Assembly (NCBI RefSeq): GCF_001659705.1
Contig: NZ_CP015971.1
Coordinates: 1,860,001-1,924,000, forward strand
DNA: 64,000 bases
Direction: 5' to 3'
Source of the DNA: Arachidicoccus sp. BS20
Lineage (GTDB): Bacteria > Bacteroidota > Bacteroidia > Chitinophagales > Chitinophagaceae
A program made the position numbers and the translations under genes. Shown here in pieces: positions 43,318 through 54,786 of the stretch (position 1 is its first letter; every line of letters starts with the position of its first letter). Under the pieces are notes generated by a model. That model was given only the letters and a program-made list of their open reading frames with translations. It searched no databases and was not told the origin of the DNA.

Positions 43318-45105
43318 ATGCGAATTTTTGCTGCAATACTTTTTCTCATCACAATCTGCATTTCGCCTTTCAGCTTAAAAGCTCAACACCTGCCTACCGA
43401 TGCGCTTATCGAAGCATGGAACGCAAGCGATACTTCTCAAACTACTAAAGCCGAAGCTACTTACGCAGATTTAAAAGCGTACGCCAAGCCTTCTGCTTTT
43501 CGGCAACGCACTCTTGAATTAGACAATTATTTGCAAAATCATTACAGCCCGCGTTTGGCGGTGCGAATAATCATCTATAAAATATTAGGGAAAAGAGAGC
43601 TTAATATTCCTGATACTTCTGCTGTTTCTTCTATCAAAAAGGCAGTTTCTGCTGCGTCTTCCATCGGAGACAAGCAACTTCTTTCTGAAATATATACGCT
43701 GTATGCAGCAATTCTAAGCGAAAGAGAGACTGCGGCGTCTCTTTTTTACATAATGAAAGCAATAGACGTGCAACAACAAATAGGTGTGGAGCATTTTCCA
43801 CTTATTTACCTGCGTTATTTAAGTGTAAGCGCAGTACTGTATCAAACTACCAATTATACACAAAGCATTCATTACGGTTTGCAAACGCTGGCGCTGATGC
43901 ATACTCCGCATACTGATATTTCCAATTATTGTTTGCAATTAGATGCTTTAGGTGCATCGTACAAAGCACTAAAAAAGGCGGACAGCACTATTTATTACTA
44001 TCAAGAACTTCAAAACATTCTTGCAGACTATATTCACAACCCGAAGGATTATGTTTATCATTCCGCGCTTCCCGATTCAGTTTTCGTAAAAATATGGAAA
44101 GGTGTTGCCAAAGGCGGAATTGCACAAGGTTTATTTTTGCAGGGCAAATACGATGAAGCGATACCTTTGCTTTCACAAAATATACAATCAAGCATAGCAA
44201 CAAAACAGTTTAGCGACGCAGCGCTGGCGCAAAATACATTAGCGAAAATCAACCTTATTCACGAACAATTCGATAGCGCATTGTACCAAAGCAAGCTCGC
44301 TTACCAATGGGCATCTCAAAGCGGCGACCTGCAAAATACCATTACCGCACTACAAAATATCTCCGACACCTACAAAATGCTCGGCAAATACGACAGCGCT
44401 TACGTTTACAATGACAGGTATCATACTTACTCCGATACATTACAAGCCAAAATCAATAACAGCAAACTTGCTACTATCAACGCGCGCATCGAATACGAGG
44501 ACATGCAAATATCTCTTCAACATGCACAAAACGCGGAAGTGGCTCAGGTTCGGCTGCGCAACTACATATTGGCGGCAGTAGCGCTGCTTGCCATTTTTGC
44601 GGGGCTTTTGTATAACCGCTATCGCTTGCAGCAAAATCTTCATTACGAAAGACTACAAAAAGAAAAACAAGCCGCCGAATGGGAAGCTGCGCAAACGAAA
44701 CAGCAAATTGCCAATGCACAACAGCAACTCGACGCTTTTACCCGCAATATCTCCGAAAAAAATATATTAATAGAAACACTTCAGTCTCGCCTCAACAATG
44801 ATACAAACGCCAATAAAGCATTAAACGATATTACTATCCTTACCGAAGAAGACTGGATTCGCTTCAAAGATTCTTTTGAAAAAATTTATCCCGGTTATTG
44901 GTTACGGCTCAATCAAAAAATGCCGGAACTTACAACCGGCGAACAACGATTTATGGCGCTCGCCAAGCTCGGAATGAACAACAAAGAAATGGCAGCTGCT
45001 ACCGGCGTATCGCCGCAGAGCATCCGTGTAACCATTTTCCGCCTGCGAAAAAAAATAAATATTTCCGAAACAGACAACATTCGCTCTATCGCGCAAAACA
45101 TCTGA
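43318..45105 (+). CDS. TPR sensor protein with membrane helix and C-terminal HTH
   Basis: This 595-aa protein has a signal peptide (ending LKAQHLP), a periplasmic TPR region (about residues 90-400), one transmembrane helix (NYILAAVALLAIFAGLLYNR, about 412-431), a coiled coil (QKEKQAAEWEAAQTKQQIAN), and a cytoplasmic LuxR-like HTH (LTTGEQRFMALAKLGMNNKE, SIRVTIFRLRKKI). This is a common Bacteroidota one-component regulator type that senses on the outside and binds DNA inside. Target unknown. Confidence 0.82.
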   Translation: MRIFAAILFLITICISPFSLKAQHLPTDALIEAWNASDTSQTTKAEATYADLKAYAKPSAFRQRTLELDNYLQNHYSPRLAVRIIIYKILGKRELNIPDTSAVSSIKKAVSAASSIGDKQLLSEIYTLYAAILSERETAASLFYIMKAIDVQQQIGVEHFPLIYLRYLSVSAVLYQTTNYTQSIHYGLQTLALMHTPHTDISNYCLQLDALGASYKALKKADSTIYYYQELQNILADYIHNPKDYVYHSALPDSVFVKIWKGVAKGGIAQGLFLQGKYDEAIPLLSQNIQSSIATKQFSDAALAQNTLAKINLIHEQFDSALYQSKLAYQWASQSGDLQNTITALQNISDTYKMLGKYDSAYVYNDRYHTYSDTLQAKINNSKLATINARIEYEDMQISLQHAQNAEVAQVRLRNYILAAVALLAIFAGLLYNRYRLQQNLHYERLQKEKQAAEWEAAQTKQQIANAQQQLDAFTRNISEKNILIETLQSRLNNDTNANKALNDITILTEEDWIRFKDSFEKIYPGYWLRLNQKMPELTTGEQRFMALAKLGMNNKEMAAATGVSPQSIRVTIFRLRKKINISETDNIRSIAQNI

Positions 45106-45205
45106 CAACTTAAAATAAGACAATAATTGTAACGCTTTTGTAACGACCATGTAATGCATTTGTAACGCTGTTTTCTTCTCACACAGCAACCTCTAAGGTA
45201 ATTTT

Positions 45206-45328
45206 ATGTGTGTGAAAAAACCATCAAAAGACACACTCGTGTACGGGCTATTAATATTGCTTACACTCTTGGTTATGGTATTGGTATGGTGGTATTTTGA
45301 TAAGCGAATTGAAAATATGACGGAGTAA
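45206..45328 (+). CDS. Small single-pass membrane peptide
   Basis: A 40-codon frame: MCVKKPSKDTLVYG then LLILLTLLVMVLVWWYFDKR and IENMTE. It has a positive N-terminus and a single 20-residue hydrophobic helix, so N-in topology is likely. No family recognised. The clean membrane-peptide pattern makes it a credible small gene. Confidence 0.45.
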   Translation: MCVKKPSKDTLVYGLLILLTLLVMVLVWWYFDKRIENMTE

Positions 45329-45415
45329 ATTTAACGGAGCTATTTTCCATAAAAATTCTTTCATTACCTTTTAAAAAGGTACAGATACAAAAACTTTGTA
45401 AGGTCGTAACCATTA

Positions 45416-45643
45416 TTGCTAAGGGGAAATAATACAACTTACACCTGCGACGCGCCGCAATCTGAAACTACTGCTTATTACAGATTGAACCCCGTGAATA
45501 ATGACGGCAAGAGTACATATATTAATGTTATACGCTGTCGCAAAACGACAGCGGCTTCTTGTCCGGTTTCCCGGGTATGTTCTGCGCCTTTGCCGTTCTT
45601 ATTGCGAAAGAGAAAAGACAAAATGAAATCATTTTCCATTTAA
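45416..45643 (+). pseudogene. Remnant of a T9SS-type cell-surface protein
   Basis: Within a short frame lies AYYRLNPVNNDGKSTYINVI, the conserved strand that precedes type IX secretion C-terminal domains. The flanks are unrelated and no start or sorting tail is intact. The rest of 45329-45749 shows nothing recognisable. Confidence 0.4.
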
Positions 45644-45749
45644 TAGAAATATAATATCAGCATGTTCTTCTCTTTTTAATTTTTTGGCGTGTAGTTCAAC
45701 TTCAATATATTTGGAAAATATATTCTATCATTTAATAATTTAAGTACAA

Positions 45750-47318
45750 ATGGCTCAAGACCTGACTTTAGACCAAATACAAAACTTCAAAGGGAAATAT
45801 CCCAAGCAAATCTGGTATATGTTTCTCGTAGAAATGTGGGAACGTTTTTGCTTTTACGGAATGCGTGGCGTACTTACCATTTTTATGATTGACCATTTGC
45901 GCGGCGGACTTGGGCTTGCCGAAAAATCTGCAAATCTCCAGTATGGCACTATTCAGGCTTTTGTATATGCGTTTACTTTTTTAGGTGGAATGTTTGCCGA
46001 TAAAATTTTAGGCTTCAAGCGCTCACTCGTTTTCGGTGCGCTTGTGATGATTGCGGGAAACTTTATCATAGCAGCAAATCCGCACGATTGGTTTTATCTT
46101 GGAATTACTTGCAGCGTTATAGGAACAGGATTTTTTAAACCGAATATTACCTCAATGGTCGGTTGGCTCTACAAAGATGGCGATGTGCGGCGCGATGCGG
46201 GTTTCAGTCTTTTTTATTCCGGTATTAATTTAGGTGCACTGTTTGGCGGCATTGTTTGTGTATATCTTGGTAAATCTCCCGATTTCGGTTGGTCTTATGC
46301 TTTTATAGCTTCAGGGACTGTAATGATTGTAGGATTGATTACCTTTTTACTAACGAAAAAATTCATTAAACCAATCGGTAATAAGCCCGGAACAAATGAA
46401 AATCTTCATGTTGTGGACATCAACGACACTTTACAAAAAGTGGAAATAGATACACCTGTAAAAAACTCCAATCCCGCATGGAAAGAATATGCTGTGTATG
46501 CAGGTGGTATTATCGCTATTCCTATTATTTTATTGCTGATAAAAAATGCGAGCTTCACTTCCGTTTTTATGTATTCGCTTGCAATAGTCGCGGTACTTTA
46601 TTTTTTGTTTGAAGTATTTCGCCAGAAAGAAGAAGGTGCAAAATCAAAGCTGTTTGCAGCATTCATTTTTATCTTTTTCTATTTCGTGTTTGAAACATTT
46701 TTTGAGCAAGCCGGCGGTTCACTCGCCATTTTCGCAGAGAAAAATCTGTCGCACAAATTACTCGGCTTTATCACGCTCGACCCGAATATGGTTAATAATT
46801 CAGCCAACTCATTCTTCATTATTTTTCTTGGCTTGGTAGCCGGCATGGTGTGGCTTTGGATGTCGAAAAGAAAAGCCGAACCTAATACGATTAACAAATT
46901 CGGTATCAGCTTTTTGTTTATGGCAGCATCTTATTTTTTCTTTTTCTATTTAAGATATACAGCCAATGCGCAGGGCACGGAAGCATCGCTCGGCATATTT
47001 ACATTTGCTTACCTGCTTATTTCCATTGCAGAGATTTGTTTATCGCCGATTGGAATGTCCATCGTTACCAAGCTTTCTCCTAAAAAATTACAAGGCGTGA
47101 TGATTGGTATGTGGTTTCTGGCAAGCGCTTATGGTCAATACGGCGCGGGATTGTTAGGAGCAGCTATGTCTTCCGGCGGAAGCACAACCACCAATTACGA
47201 CCGTTTACTAAGCTATACAGATGGTTACAAACAAATGGCATACATTTGCGTTGCCGCAGGCATATTGTTAATCGTGTGTGCGCCGCTGATAAAAAAGCTG
47301 ATGCGCGGTGTAAGATAA
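45750..47318 (+). CDS. POT/PTR2-family proton-dependent oligopeptide transporter
   Basis: This 522-aa MFS protein has the POT signature near the N-terminus (FLVEMWERFCFYGMRGVLTI, with the ExxERxxYYG-like motif) and about 14 hydrophobic segments. A second POT-type stretch reads GIFTFAYLLISIAEICLSPIG. It imports di- and tripeptides with protons across the inner membrane. It is followed after 12 bp by an outer-membrane protein gene. Confidence 0.9.
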   Translation: MAQDLTLDQIQNFKGKYPKQIWYMFLVEMWERFCFYGMRGVLTIFMIDHLRGGLGLAEKSANLQYGTIQAFVYAFTFLGGMFADKILGFKRSLVFGALVMIAGNFIIAANPHDWFYLGITCSVIGTGFFKPNITSMVGWLYKDGDVRRDAGFSLFYSGINLGALFGGIVCVYLGKSPDFGWSYAFIASGTVMIVGLITFLLTKKFIKPIGNKPGTNENLHVVDINDTLQKVEIDTPVKNSNPAWKEYAVYAGGIIAIPIILLLIKNASFTSVFMYSLAIVAVLYFLFEVFRQKEEGAKSKLFAAFIFIFFYFVFETFFEQAGGSLAIFAEKNLSHKLLGFITLDPNMVNNSANSFFIIFLGLVAGMVWLWMSKRKAEPNTINKFGISFLFMAASYFFFFYLRYTANAQGTEASLGIFTFAYLLISIAEICLSPIGMSIVTKLSPKKLQGVMIGMWFLASAYGQYGAGLLGAAMSSGGSTTTNYDRLLSYTDGYKQMAYICVAAGILLIVCAPLIKKLMRGVR

Positions 47319-47330
47319 AAATTATGACCT

Positions 47331-48497
47331 TTGAAAATATTATTTAAAAAGAATGCAGTTTATCTCTCAATGATAACTGCATTTTGCTTATATACAAATG
47401 TTTCTTTTTCGCAAGATACTTCCTGGGTAAAAAAGCTGATGCACCGGTATCTGTCCAACGAAAAAGATACGGTAAGGAAAAATTCTTTCTTCCCTTTTCC
47501 CGTGGGATCCATTGCGCCGGAAACAGGCTTGGAATATGGCTTTACCGCTATTTATTCTTTTTATACAGACAAGCTGGATAAAGAAACCCGCGTATCTACC
47601 CTGAATTTTTTGGGCACACACACCACTAAAAATCAGACCTCTCTGAAATTGCTTGCAGACGTGTGGAGCAAACAGAACAAGTATCATTATTATGCAGAAT
47701 TCCGTTATCAAAATTACCCTTACGACTTTTACGGAATTGGCGCCCATACCGTCGCAGCCGACAAAGATGTGGTTAATGAAAAACGTGGACTCGCAATTGT
47801 TGCAGTGGATAAAAAAATTGTACGGCATTACTATATTGGGCTAAGGAGTGGTTTTGAAAAATACGCATACCATAATATGGATGCAGGTGGCACACTCGCT
47901 TCAGGAGATTATTACGGTAAATACGGCGGCAAGCAAGTTTATTTTGGTATTGAACAAATATATGATTCGCGCAACAATGTTACTTATACGACAAACGGTT
48001 TATACGGAAAAGTCTCATTTAATTATACACCTGATTTTTTCGGTGGGAATAATTTTCATGGAAGCTTTATCAATTTTGATGGCAGATATTTTACGCCTGT
48101 CAGCTCAAAAATAACTTTGGCATTCAATGGAATATACCGGGAAATTTCGGGTAAAGATGTCCCCTTTTATTTGCTGCCGAAGCTGGGTGGCGAAGATATG
48201 ATGCGCGGTTATTATCAAGGGCGGTTCAGAGACAAAAATATGCTGGCTGCGCAAGCCGAATTTCGTTACCGTTTTATTCCACGCTTTGCAGCGGTCGCAT
48301 TTGGCGGTTATGGTACGGTTTACGGGCAGGAAAATTTTTCCTTCGGAATATTAAAACCAAGTTACGGAATAGGCATTCGGTATTTCTTTGATTTAAGCAA
48401 AGATTTAACCATGCGGCTGGATTACGGCGTAGGACAAAAGCTGCCAAATGAAAAACGTTTGTCCGGTGTTTATTTTTCCATGAATGAAGCGTTTTAA
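47331..48497 (+). CDS. BamA/D15-type outer-membrane beta-barrel protein
   Basis: This 388-aa protein starts with TTG 47331; MKILFKKNAVYLSMITAF... FSQ is a signal peptide. The C-terminal barrel has the bacterial surface antigen motif LGGEDMMRGYYQGRFRDKNM and ends in a beta strand terminating in Phe (YFSMNEAF). POTRA domains are absent, so it is a short family member rather than BamA itself. It lies 12 bp after the peptide transporter. Confidence 0.8.
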   Translation: MKILFKKNAVYLSMITAFCLYTNVSFSQDTSWVKKLMHRYLSNEKDTVRKNSFFPFPVGSIAPETGLEYGFTAIYSFYTDKLDKETRVSTLNFLGTHTTKNQTSLKLLADVWSKQNKYHYYAEFRYQNYPYDFYGIGAHTVAADKDVVNEKRGLAIVAVDKKIVRHYYIGLRSGFEKYAYHNMDAGGTLASGDYYGKYGGKQVYFGIEQIYDSRNNVTYTTNGLYGKVSFNYTPDFFGGNNFHGSFINFDGRYFTPVSSKITLAFNGIYREISGKDVPFYLLPKLGGEDMMRGYYQGRFRDKNMLAAQAEFRYRFIPRFAAVAFGGYGTVYGQENFSFGILKPSYGIGIRYFFDLSKDLTMRLDYGVGQKLPNEKRLSGVYFSMNEAF

Positions 48498-48498
48498 A

Positions 48499-48544
48499 AA
48501 AGCCACAGATGTACAGAAAAATCATCTGATACATCTGTGGCTTT
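48499..48544. terminator. Bidirectional terminator
   Basis: Perfect 15-bp arms AAAGCCACAGATGTA (48499-48513) and TACATCTGTGGCTTT (48530-48544) lie between convergent genes. Confidence 0.8.
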
Positions 48545-48560
48545 ATCATAAATCTGTTTT

Positions 48561-49553
48561 TTACGCCGATACTTCAATTGCAGCGGCTACTTTTGTTACA
48601 CTTTTACCTTTGTTGCTTCTTGCCATACGTGAAAACACAGACAGTTCGCGACAAAACAAAAATTTGAATAGCAATTTCGTATATGATGTGTGCGAAGCCA
48701 AACAGTCATAATGCTCATTCGCAATCTTTTTTATCTTGGGCAAATTGTGCCATGGAACAGATGGAAAATCGTGATGCTCATTGTGAAAACCTACGTTCAG
48801 ATTTACCACATTCAAAGGACCATAATAGCTTTTTGTTTCCTGCTCGCCGTCGGTCAAAAAATGTTCCTGTACCCAACGTGCACCCAATGGATGCAAGCCA
48901 ACCGAGAAAAAGAAGCTTCCCAACTGAAATACAATTCCTTTCCATCCGCAGAAATAATAAACGGCTCCGACATATATAATTTGCAGAAGCCAGTTCAACA
49001 ACATCTCTTTGTCAAACAACTTTACTTCTTTGTTCATTCTCGTCAAACGGCTCGCCTGCGCAATCGGATAAAACAGCAACCACAACGCTTTTTTAATAGT
49101 AGAATTTCCCACCAGCTTTGCTTCCCAATAGCTCGGCATATCGGCATCCAGCGCTTCAATTCCCTGAAATGCGTGGTGCTTTAAATGATATTTTTTAAAC
49201 GAAGAATAACTTGCAAATATCAATGGAAGATTTGCAATAAAACCTGCAACAGTATTCAATCCTCTCTTCTTAAAAATAAGATTGTGTGATGATTCGTGAA
49301 TACATACGAACAGCGTGTGATCGGCAAACGCACCTACAAAATACGCGAGTACAAAAACGAGCCACCAATAGCTGTCGCGCAAAAAATAAGCAATAGTACT
49401 TTGCAAGGCAACGCAAAGCAGAATGATTAAAAATGTATAAGGATTTCGTCCGATTAGCTCCCTGATTTCGGGATGCTGACTAAGAATTTTTTTTGTGCGC
49501 AATTTATGCGGCTCGCACTCGTCCGACCAACTGAATTGTTGTTTACAGTTCAT
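48561..49553 (-). CDS. Membrane fatty-acid desaturase, sphingolipid delta-4 desaturase-like
   Basis: This 330-aa integral membrane di-iron enzyme has the three histidine boxes: HESSHN (about residue 90), HLKHH (about 124) and NEHHDFP (about 259). The order and context, especially LHPLGARWVQEHFLTDGEQE, SYYGPLN and VGFHNEHHDFP, resemble eukaryotic dihydroceramide delta-4 desaturases (DEGS1) more than ordinary bacterial acyl desaturases. Bacteroidota make dihydroceramides, so conversion to ceramide is plausible; substrate remains inference. Confidence 0.82.
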   Translation of the reverse strand: MNCKQQFSWSDECEPHKLRTKKILSQHPEIRELIGRNPYTFLIILLCVALQSTIAYFLRDSYWWLVFVLAYFVGAFADHTLFVCIHESSHNLIFKKRGLNTVAGFIANLPLIFASYSSFKKYHLKHHAFQGIEALDADMPSYWEAKLVGNSTIKKALWLLFYPIAQASRLTRMNKEVKLFDKEMLLNWLLQIIYVGAVYYFCGWKGIVFQLGSFFFSVGLHPLGARWVQEHFLTDGEQETKSYYGPLNVVNLNVGFHNEHHDFPSVPWHNLPKIKKIANEHYDCLASHTSYTKLLFKFLFCRELSVFSRMARSNKGKSVTKVAAAIEVSA

Positions 49554-49693
49554 TGAAAATATTTATGGATGATGAATGGGATTGAAAGATAGGGGAAATT
49601 ATTTGTCAATATCAACTAAAAACGATTTTTTTTTCATTATATTATCTACGATAATATCACAAAACCTAAATTAACAACTTGCTTAACAAAAAA

Positions 49694-49715
49694 GCTATAC
49701 AAAAATTTGCATAGC
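49694..49715 (-). terminator. Terminator after katG
   Basis: GCTATACAAA/TTTGCATAGC imperfect hairpin (one mismatch) flanked by A and T runs, 39 bp past the katG stop. Confidence 0.55.
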
Positions 49716-49753
49716 CTTTTGTAACAAGAGTAATAAAAATTCATTTTGAATCA

Positions 49754-51985
<2,232 letters not shown>

Positions 51986-52080
51986 TTAAAATTAGTTTAT
52001 CCTTCAAAATATCGGTAACAAATGTATGTTGTATTATCAATAGAATTTATCGATAATTATTATTCACTCATAGAAAACAT

Positions 52081-52464
52081 TTATTCAGCATAAGCAATTA
52101 CGCTTATTTCTACATTCACGTTTTTGGGCAAAGTTTTCACGGCAACGCATTCCCTTGCCGGCGGATTTTCCGTAAAATATTCTGCATATATTTCATTTAC
52201 TTTTGCAAATAAACCCATATCGCTCAGAAATACGGTCGCTTTGACTACATCTTTAAAATCGTACCCGGCAGCATCTAAAACGCCTTTTAAGTTTTTAAAG
52301 ACTAAACGAGTTTCATCTTCCAGACTTCCTGAAAACAACTGATTTGTTGCGGGATCGATGGCTATTTGCCCGCTTACGAAGAGAAAATTTCCTGCCTTAA
52401 TTGCCTGATTATACGGACCGACAGGCGCCGGTGCGTTTTCTGTAATAATAATTTGCTTTGACAT
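52081..52464 (-). CDS. RidA-family enamine/imine deaminase
   Basis: This 127-aa protein has the family pattern: APAPVGPYNQAIKAGNFLFV, SGQIAIDPATNQL, DVVKATVFLSDM, and NPPARECVAVKTLPKNVNVE with the conserved Arg of PARECV. RidA hydrolyses reactive 2-aminoacrylate released by PLP enzymes. It probably acts as a cytosolic trimer. Confidence 0.93.
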   Translation of the reverse strand: MSKQIIITENAPAPVGPYNQAIKAGNFLFVSGQIAIDPATNQLFSGSLEDETRLVFKNLKGVLDAAGYDFKDVVKATVFLSDMGLFAKVNEIYAEYFTENPPARECVAVKTLPKNVNVEISVIAYAE

Positions 52465-52524
52465 TGTATCAATTCCGGTTAAATAATATTTGTAAGCAAG
52501 TTAGGGAATTTGCCAGAAATAAAA

Positions 52525-52553
52525 AATCCGCTCGCGTTTTACCGAAGCGGATT
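52525..52553 (-). terminator. Terminator between L,D-transpeptidase-like gene and ridA gene
   Basis: AATCCGCT (52525-52532) and AGCGGATT (52546-52553) form a hairpin with adjacent A/T runs downstream of the minus-strand gene 52584-53519. Confidence 0.6.
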
Positions 52554-52583
52554 AAAAGAAATTTAATATTACTAAAATTTTAT

Positions 52584-53519
52584 TTACCCTTTATTGTTTG
52601 TAGATGGTTGAACGGGTAGTTTATTGTTTTCAGTTGTGTTATTCAATGCCGGCGGTAATAAATCGGGAAACTGCTGTGCCTTACCGCCTTTCAATGCGGG
52701 CCATTCAAATGCTGCATTCAAAATTTTGGATGCCATTTGATAGTGATTGTCCGGCGCCCAAATGAACACACAACTTCCGTTTTTAATAGTATTGATGATA
52801 TCATATTGTTGTCCGTAAGGAACTGCAGGACAGCCAAAGCTTCTGCCAAGCTCACTTTCATCTGCACGTTTTTCATTTACATAATGACTGCCGTGCATTA
52901 CAATATTGCGACGATAAATATGGTCATTAATGCCGGGTTCTACACCTTTTAAATGCAGACTGTAACCCGAACCGCCACGATACGGACTTCCTGTAACAAT
53001 GAATCCCAAAGAACTTTTGTGCGACTCATCAACATTGGAAAAACTCGTTGCGAACTCTTTGCCCGAGCGCTGACCATGCGAAACATAAGTATTATATAAT
53101 ACACGACCACTCGCCAAATCAATTACATACAAACGCTTTTGGGTGCTGCTTTGACTGTAATCAATAATCGTCAATAAATTGGTTTTGTCCAGCATCCCTT
53201 TGCTCAATAAATATTCATAACCTTTGAATGCATTGTAAAATACCTCGCGCTTTAAACCATAGGTTTCCAATCTTGTTTTTGTATAAATCGAATCGACATA
53301 CATATACGCCTTAGTTTGCCCGACAGGCTTATTTGGCAATAAAGACGGAAAACTTTTATCAACAGGGAGAAAAACACTGTTTAACCCGGATTTTGGCGAT
53401 ACAAATGAACATAAACTTACACTCATCGTGCATAGAAAAAGAAATCTTCTCACTTTTCTAAAAATGTTTTTGGTCAATTGTCTTCCAAACTGGAAAGAGA
53501 CAATTAAAAGGATGAACAA
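52584..53519 (-). CDS. Exported murein L,D-transpeptidase catalytic-domain protein
   Basis: This 311-aa protein has an N-terminal hydrophobic export signal (FLFLCTMSVSLCSFVS after a basic stretch) and a YkuD_2-type domain with NIVMHGSHYVNEKRADESEL followed by GRSFGCPAVPYG, holding the catalytic His and Cys. Such proteins modify or crosslink peptidoglycan in the periplasm. The C-terminal 40 residues are low complexity (ALNNTTENNKLPVQPSTNNK). Confidence 0.82.
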   Translation of the reverse strand: MFILLIVSFQFGRQLTKNIFRKVRRFLFLCTMSVSLCSFVSPKSGLNSVFLPVDKSFPSLLPNKPVGQTKAYMYVDSIYTKTRLETYGLKREVFYNAFKGYEYLLSKGMLDKTNLLTIIDYSQSSTQKRLYVIDLASGRVLYNTYVSHGQRSGKEFATSFSNVDESHKSSLGFIVTGSPYRGGSGYSLHLKGVEPGINDHIYRRNIVMHGSHYVNEKRADESELGRSFGCPAVPYGQQYDIINTIKNGSCVFIWAPDNHYQMASKILNAAFEWPALKGGKAQQFPDLLPPALNNTTENNKLPVQPSTNNKG

Positions 53520-53698
53520 ATAAATTTAGCTAAAATACGATTAGACAATTAATTTAATTAAAATGTAATAATCGTAAAAAATATTGTGTTTTACAAAGAT
53601 TTTCCTAAAATTTTTTCAGGAGCGTTGCAAATTTAGGCATTTTGACCGCAGAAATAGACCGATGTTTAAATAGATTTTAAGTAAAAATGTTAAAAATA

Positions 53699-54694
53699 CT
53701 ATTCCAAATGATATACACCTTTCAAAGCTTTGCAGATACGCTCTACTGAAACATCGACGGCAGTATATTGAAAATCAGGAAAATACTTAAATAATTTCCG
53801 GTTGTCAAACTGGATATTTGCCAACGCAATGCGCGCAGAATTTTTATTTAAGATAGAAGGCTTGCCTGTAATTTTCCCTTTGAAGTAACTTACGCGCCAC
53901 ACAATTTCTGCAAGCAGCTTGGTTACTTTTTTATGTGGCGGTTTCTTGTCGAAGGCATTTGCAATTTTGAGAAATAAATCTTTGTAAGAAATATTTGCCC
54001 CGTTTAAAATAAAACGCTGTGCTTGAACATCACTGTTCATCAGCATTACAGCCGCCCGGGCGACATCTTGTGCATCTACAAAACCGTGAACACCTTCGGT
54101 GTAATAAGGAAATTCTTCATATACGGTTTTGAAAATTTCGGTTGAACCGCTGTTCCAATCTGCACAACCTAAAATTATCGTCGGATTAATAATTACAGCG
54201 TTCAAGCCTTCGCTCAAGCCGCGCCACACTTCCATTTCGGCGAGATGTTTGCTTTTACCATAATCGGTTGCGCATTCATCTTTCCATTCCAAATCTTCTT
54301 GCACAACTTTATCTTCGCCCTTCGATTCGCCGATTGCTGCAACAGAACTTACGTGCAATAATTTTTTCACGCCGCAATTCAACGCCGCGTTTACCACATT
54401 TGCCGTGCCTTCAACATTTATTTGAAAAAGCTCCTTTTTCTTTTTCGGGTCAAAAGAAACTACAGCTGCGCAATGATAAATTTTATCAACGCCGTGAAAC
54501 AAATTTTCCAATGCAATCACATCCAAAATATCACAACTTTCCCATTCAAATCTTTCGTCTGCATTTTCGGGAATATTTCTGCAAACCGCGATAATATGTG
54601 CATTCGACGATTTTAATTCCTGTAAAATATGCGACCCCACGAGTCCGCTTGCGCCTGTAACAAGAATGATTTCTTTTGATTGTTGCGTATTCAA
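53699..54694 (-). CDS. NAD-dependent epimerase/dehydratase (extended SDR)
   Basis: This 331-aa Rossmann-fold protein has the dinucleotide motif GASGLVGSHI at residues 15-24, a HCAAVVSF strand, and the catalytic Tyr-Lys in DYGKSKHLAE (about residue 145). The pattern fits the dihydroflavonol-reductase-like branch of extended SDRs. Substrate unknown. It diverges from the MerR-type gene across 92 bp. Confidence 0.88.
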   Translation of the reverse strand: MNTQQSKEIILVTGASGLVGSHILQELKSSNAHIIAVCRNIPENADERFEWESCDILDVIALENLFHGVDKIYHCAAVVSFDPKKKKELFQINVEGTANVVNAALNCGVKKLLHVSSVAAIGESKGEDKVVQEDLEWKDECATDYGKSKHLAEMEVWRGLSEGLNAVIINPTIILGCADWNSGSTEIFKTVYEEFPYYTEGVHGFVDAQDVARAAVMLMNSDVQAQRFILNGANISYKDLFLKIANAFDKKPPHKKVTKLLAEIVWRVSYFKGKITGKPSILNKNSARIALANIQFDNRKLFKYFPDFQYTAVDVSVERICKALKGVYHLE

Positions 54695-54786
54695 AACAGC
54701 TATTAAAATTTTTACAAAATAAAGGGTTTAGCTTTTCAATTCAAGAGAAATTAAACTAAATTGTCGGGGATTATTATTTTTACAAA

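Noticed and set aside
44902-45189. 95-codon minus-strand frame over the HTH end of the TPR regulator
   Set aside because: Shadow of a conserved LuxR-like domain on the plus strand.
48690-49184. 164-codon plus-strand frame over the desaturase gene
   Set aside because: Antisense to an enzyme with three intact histidine boxes.
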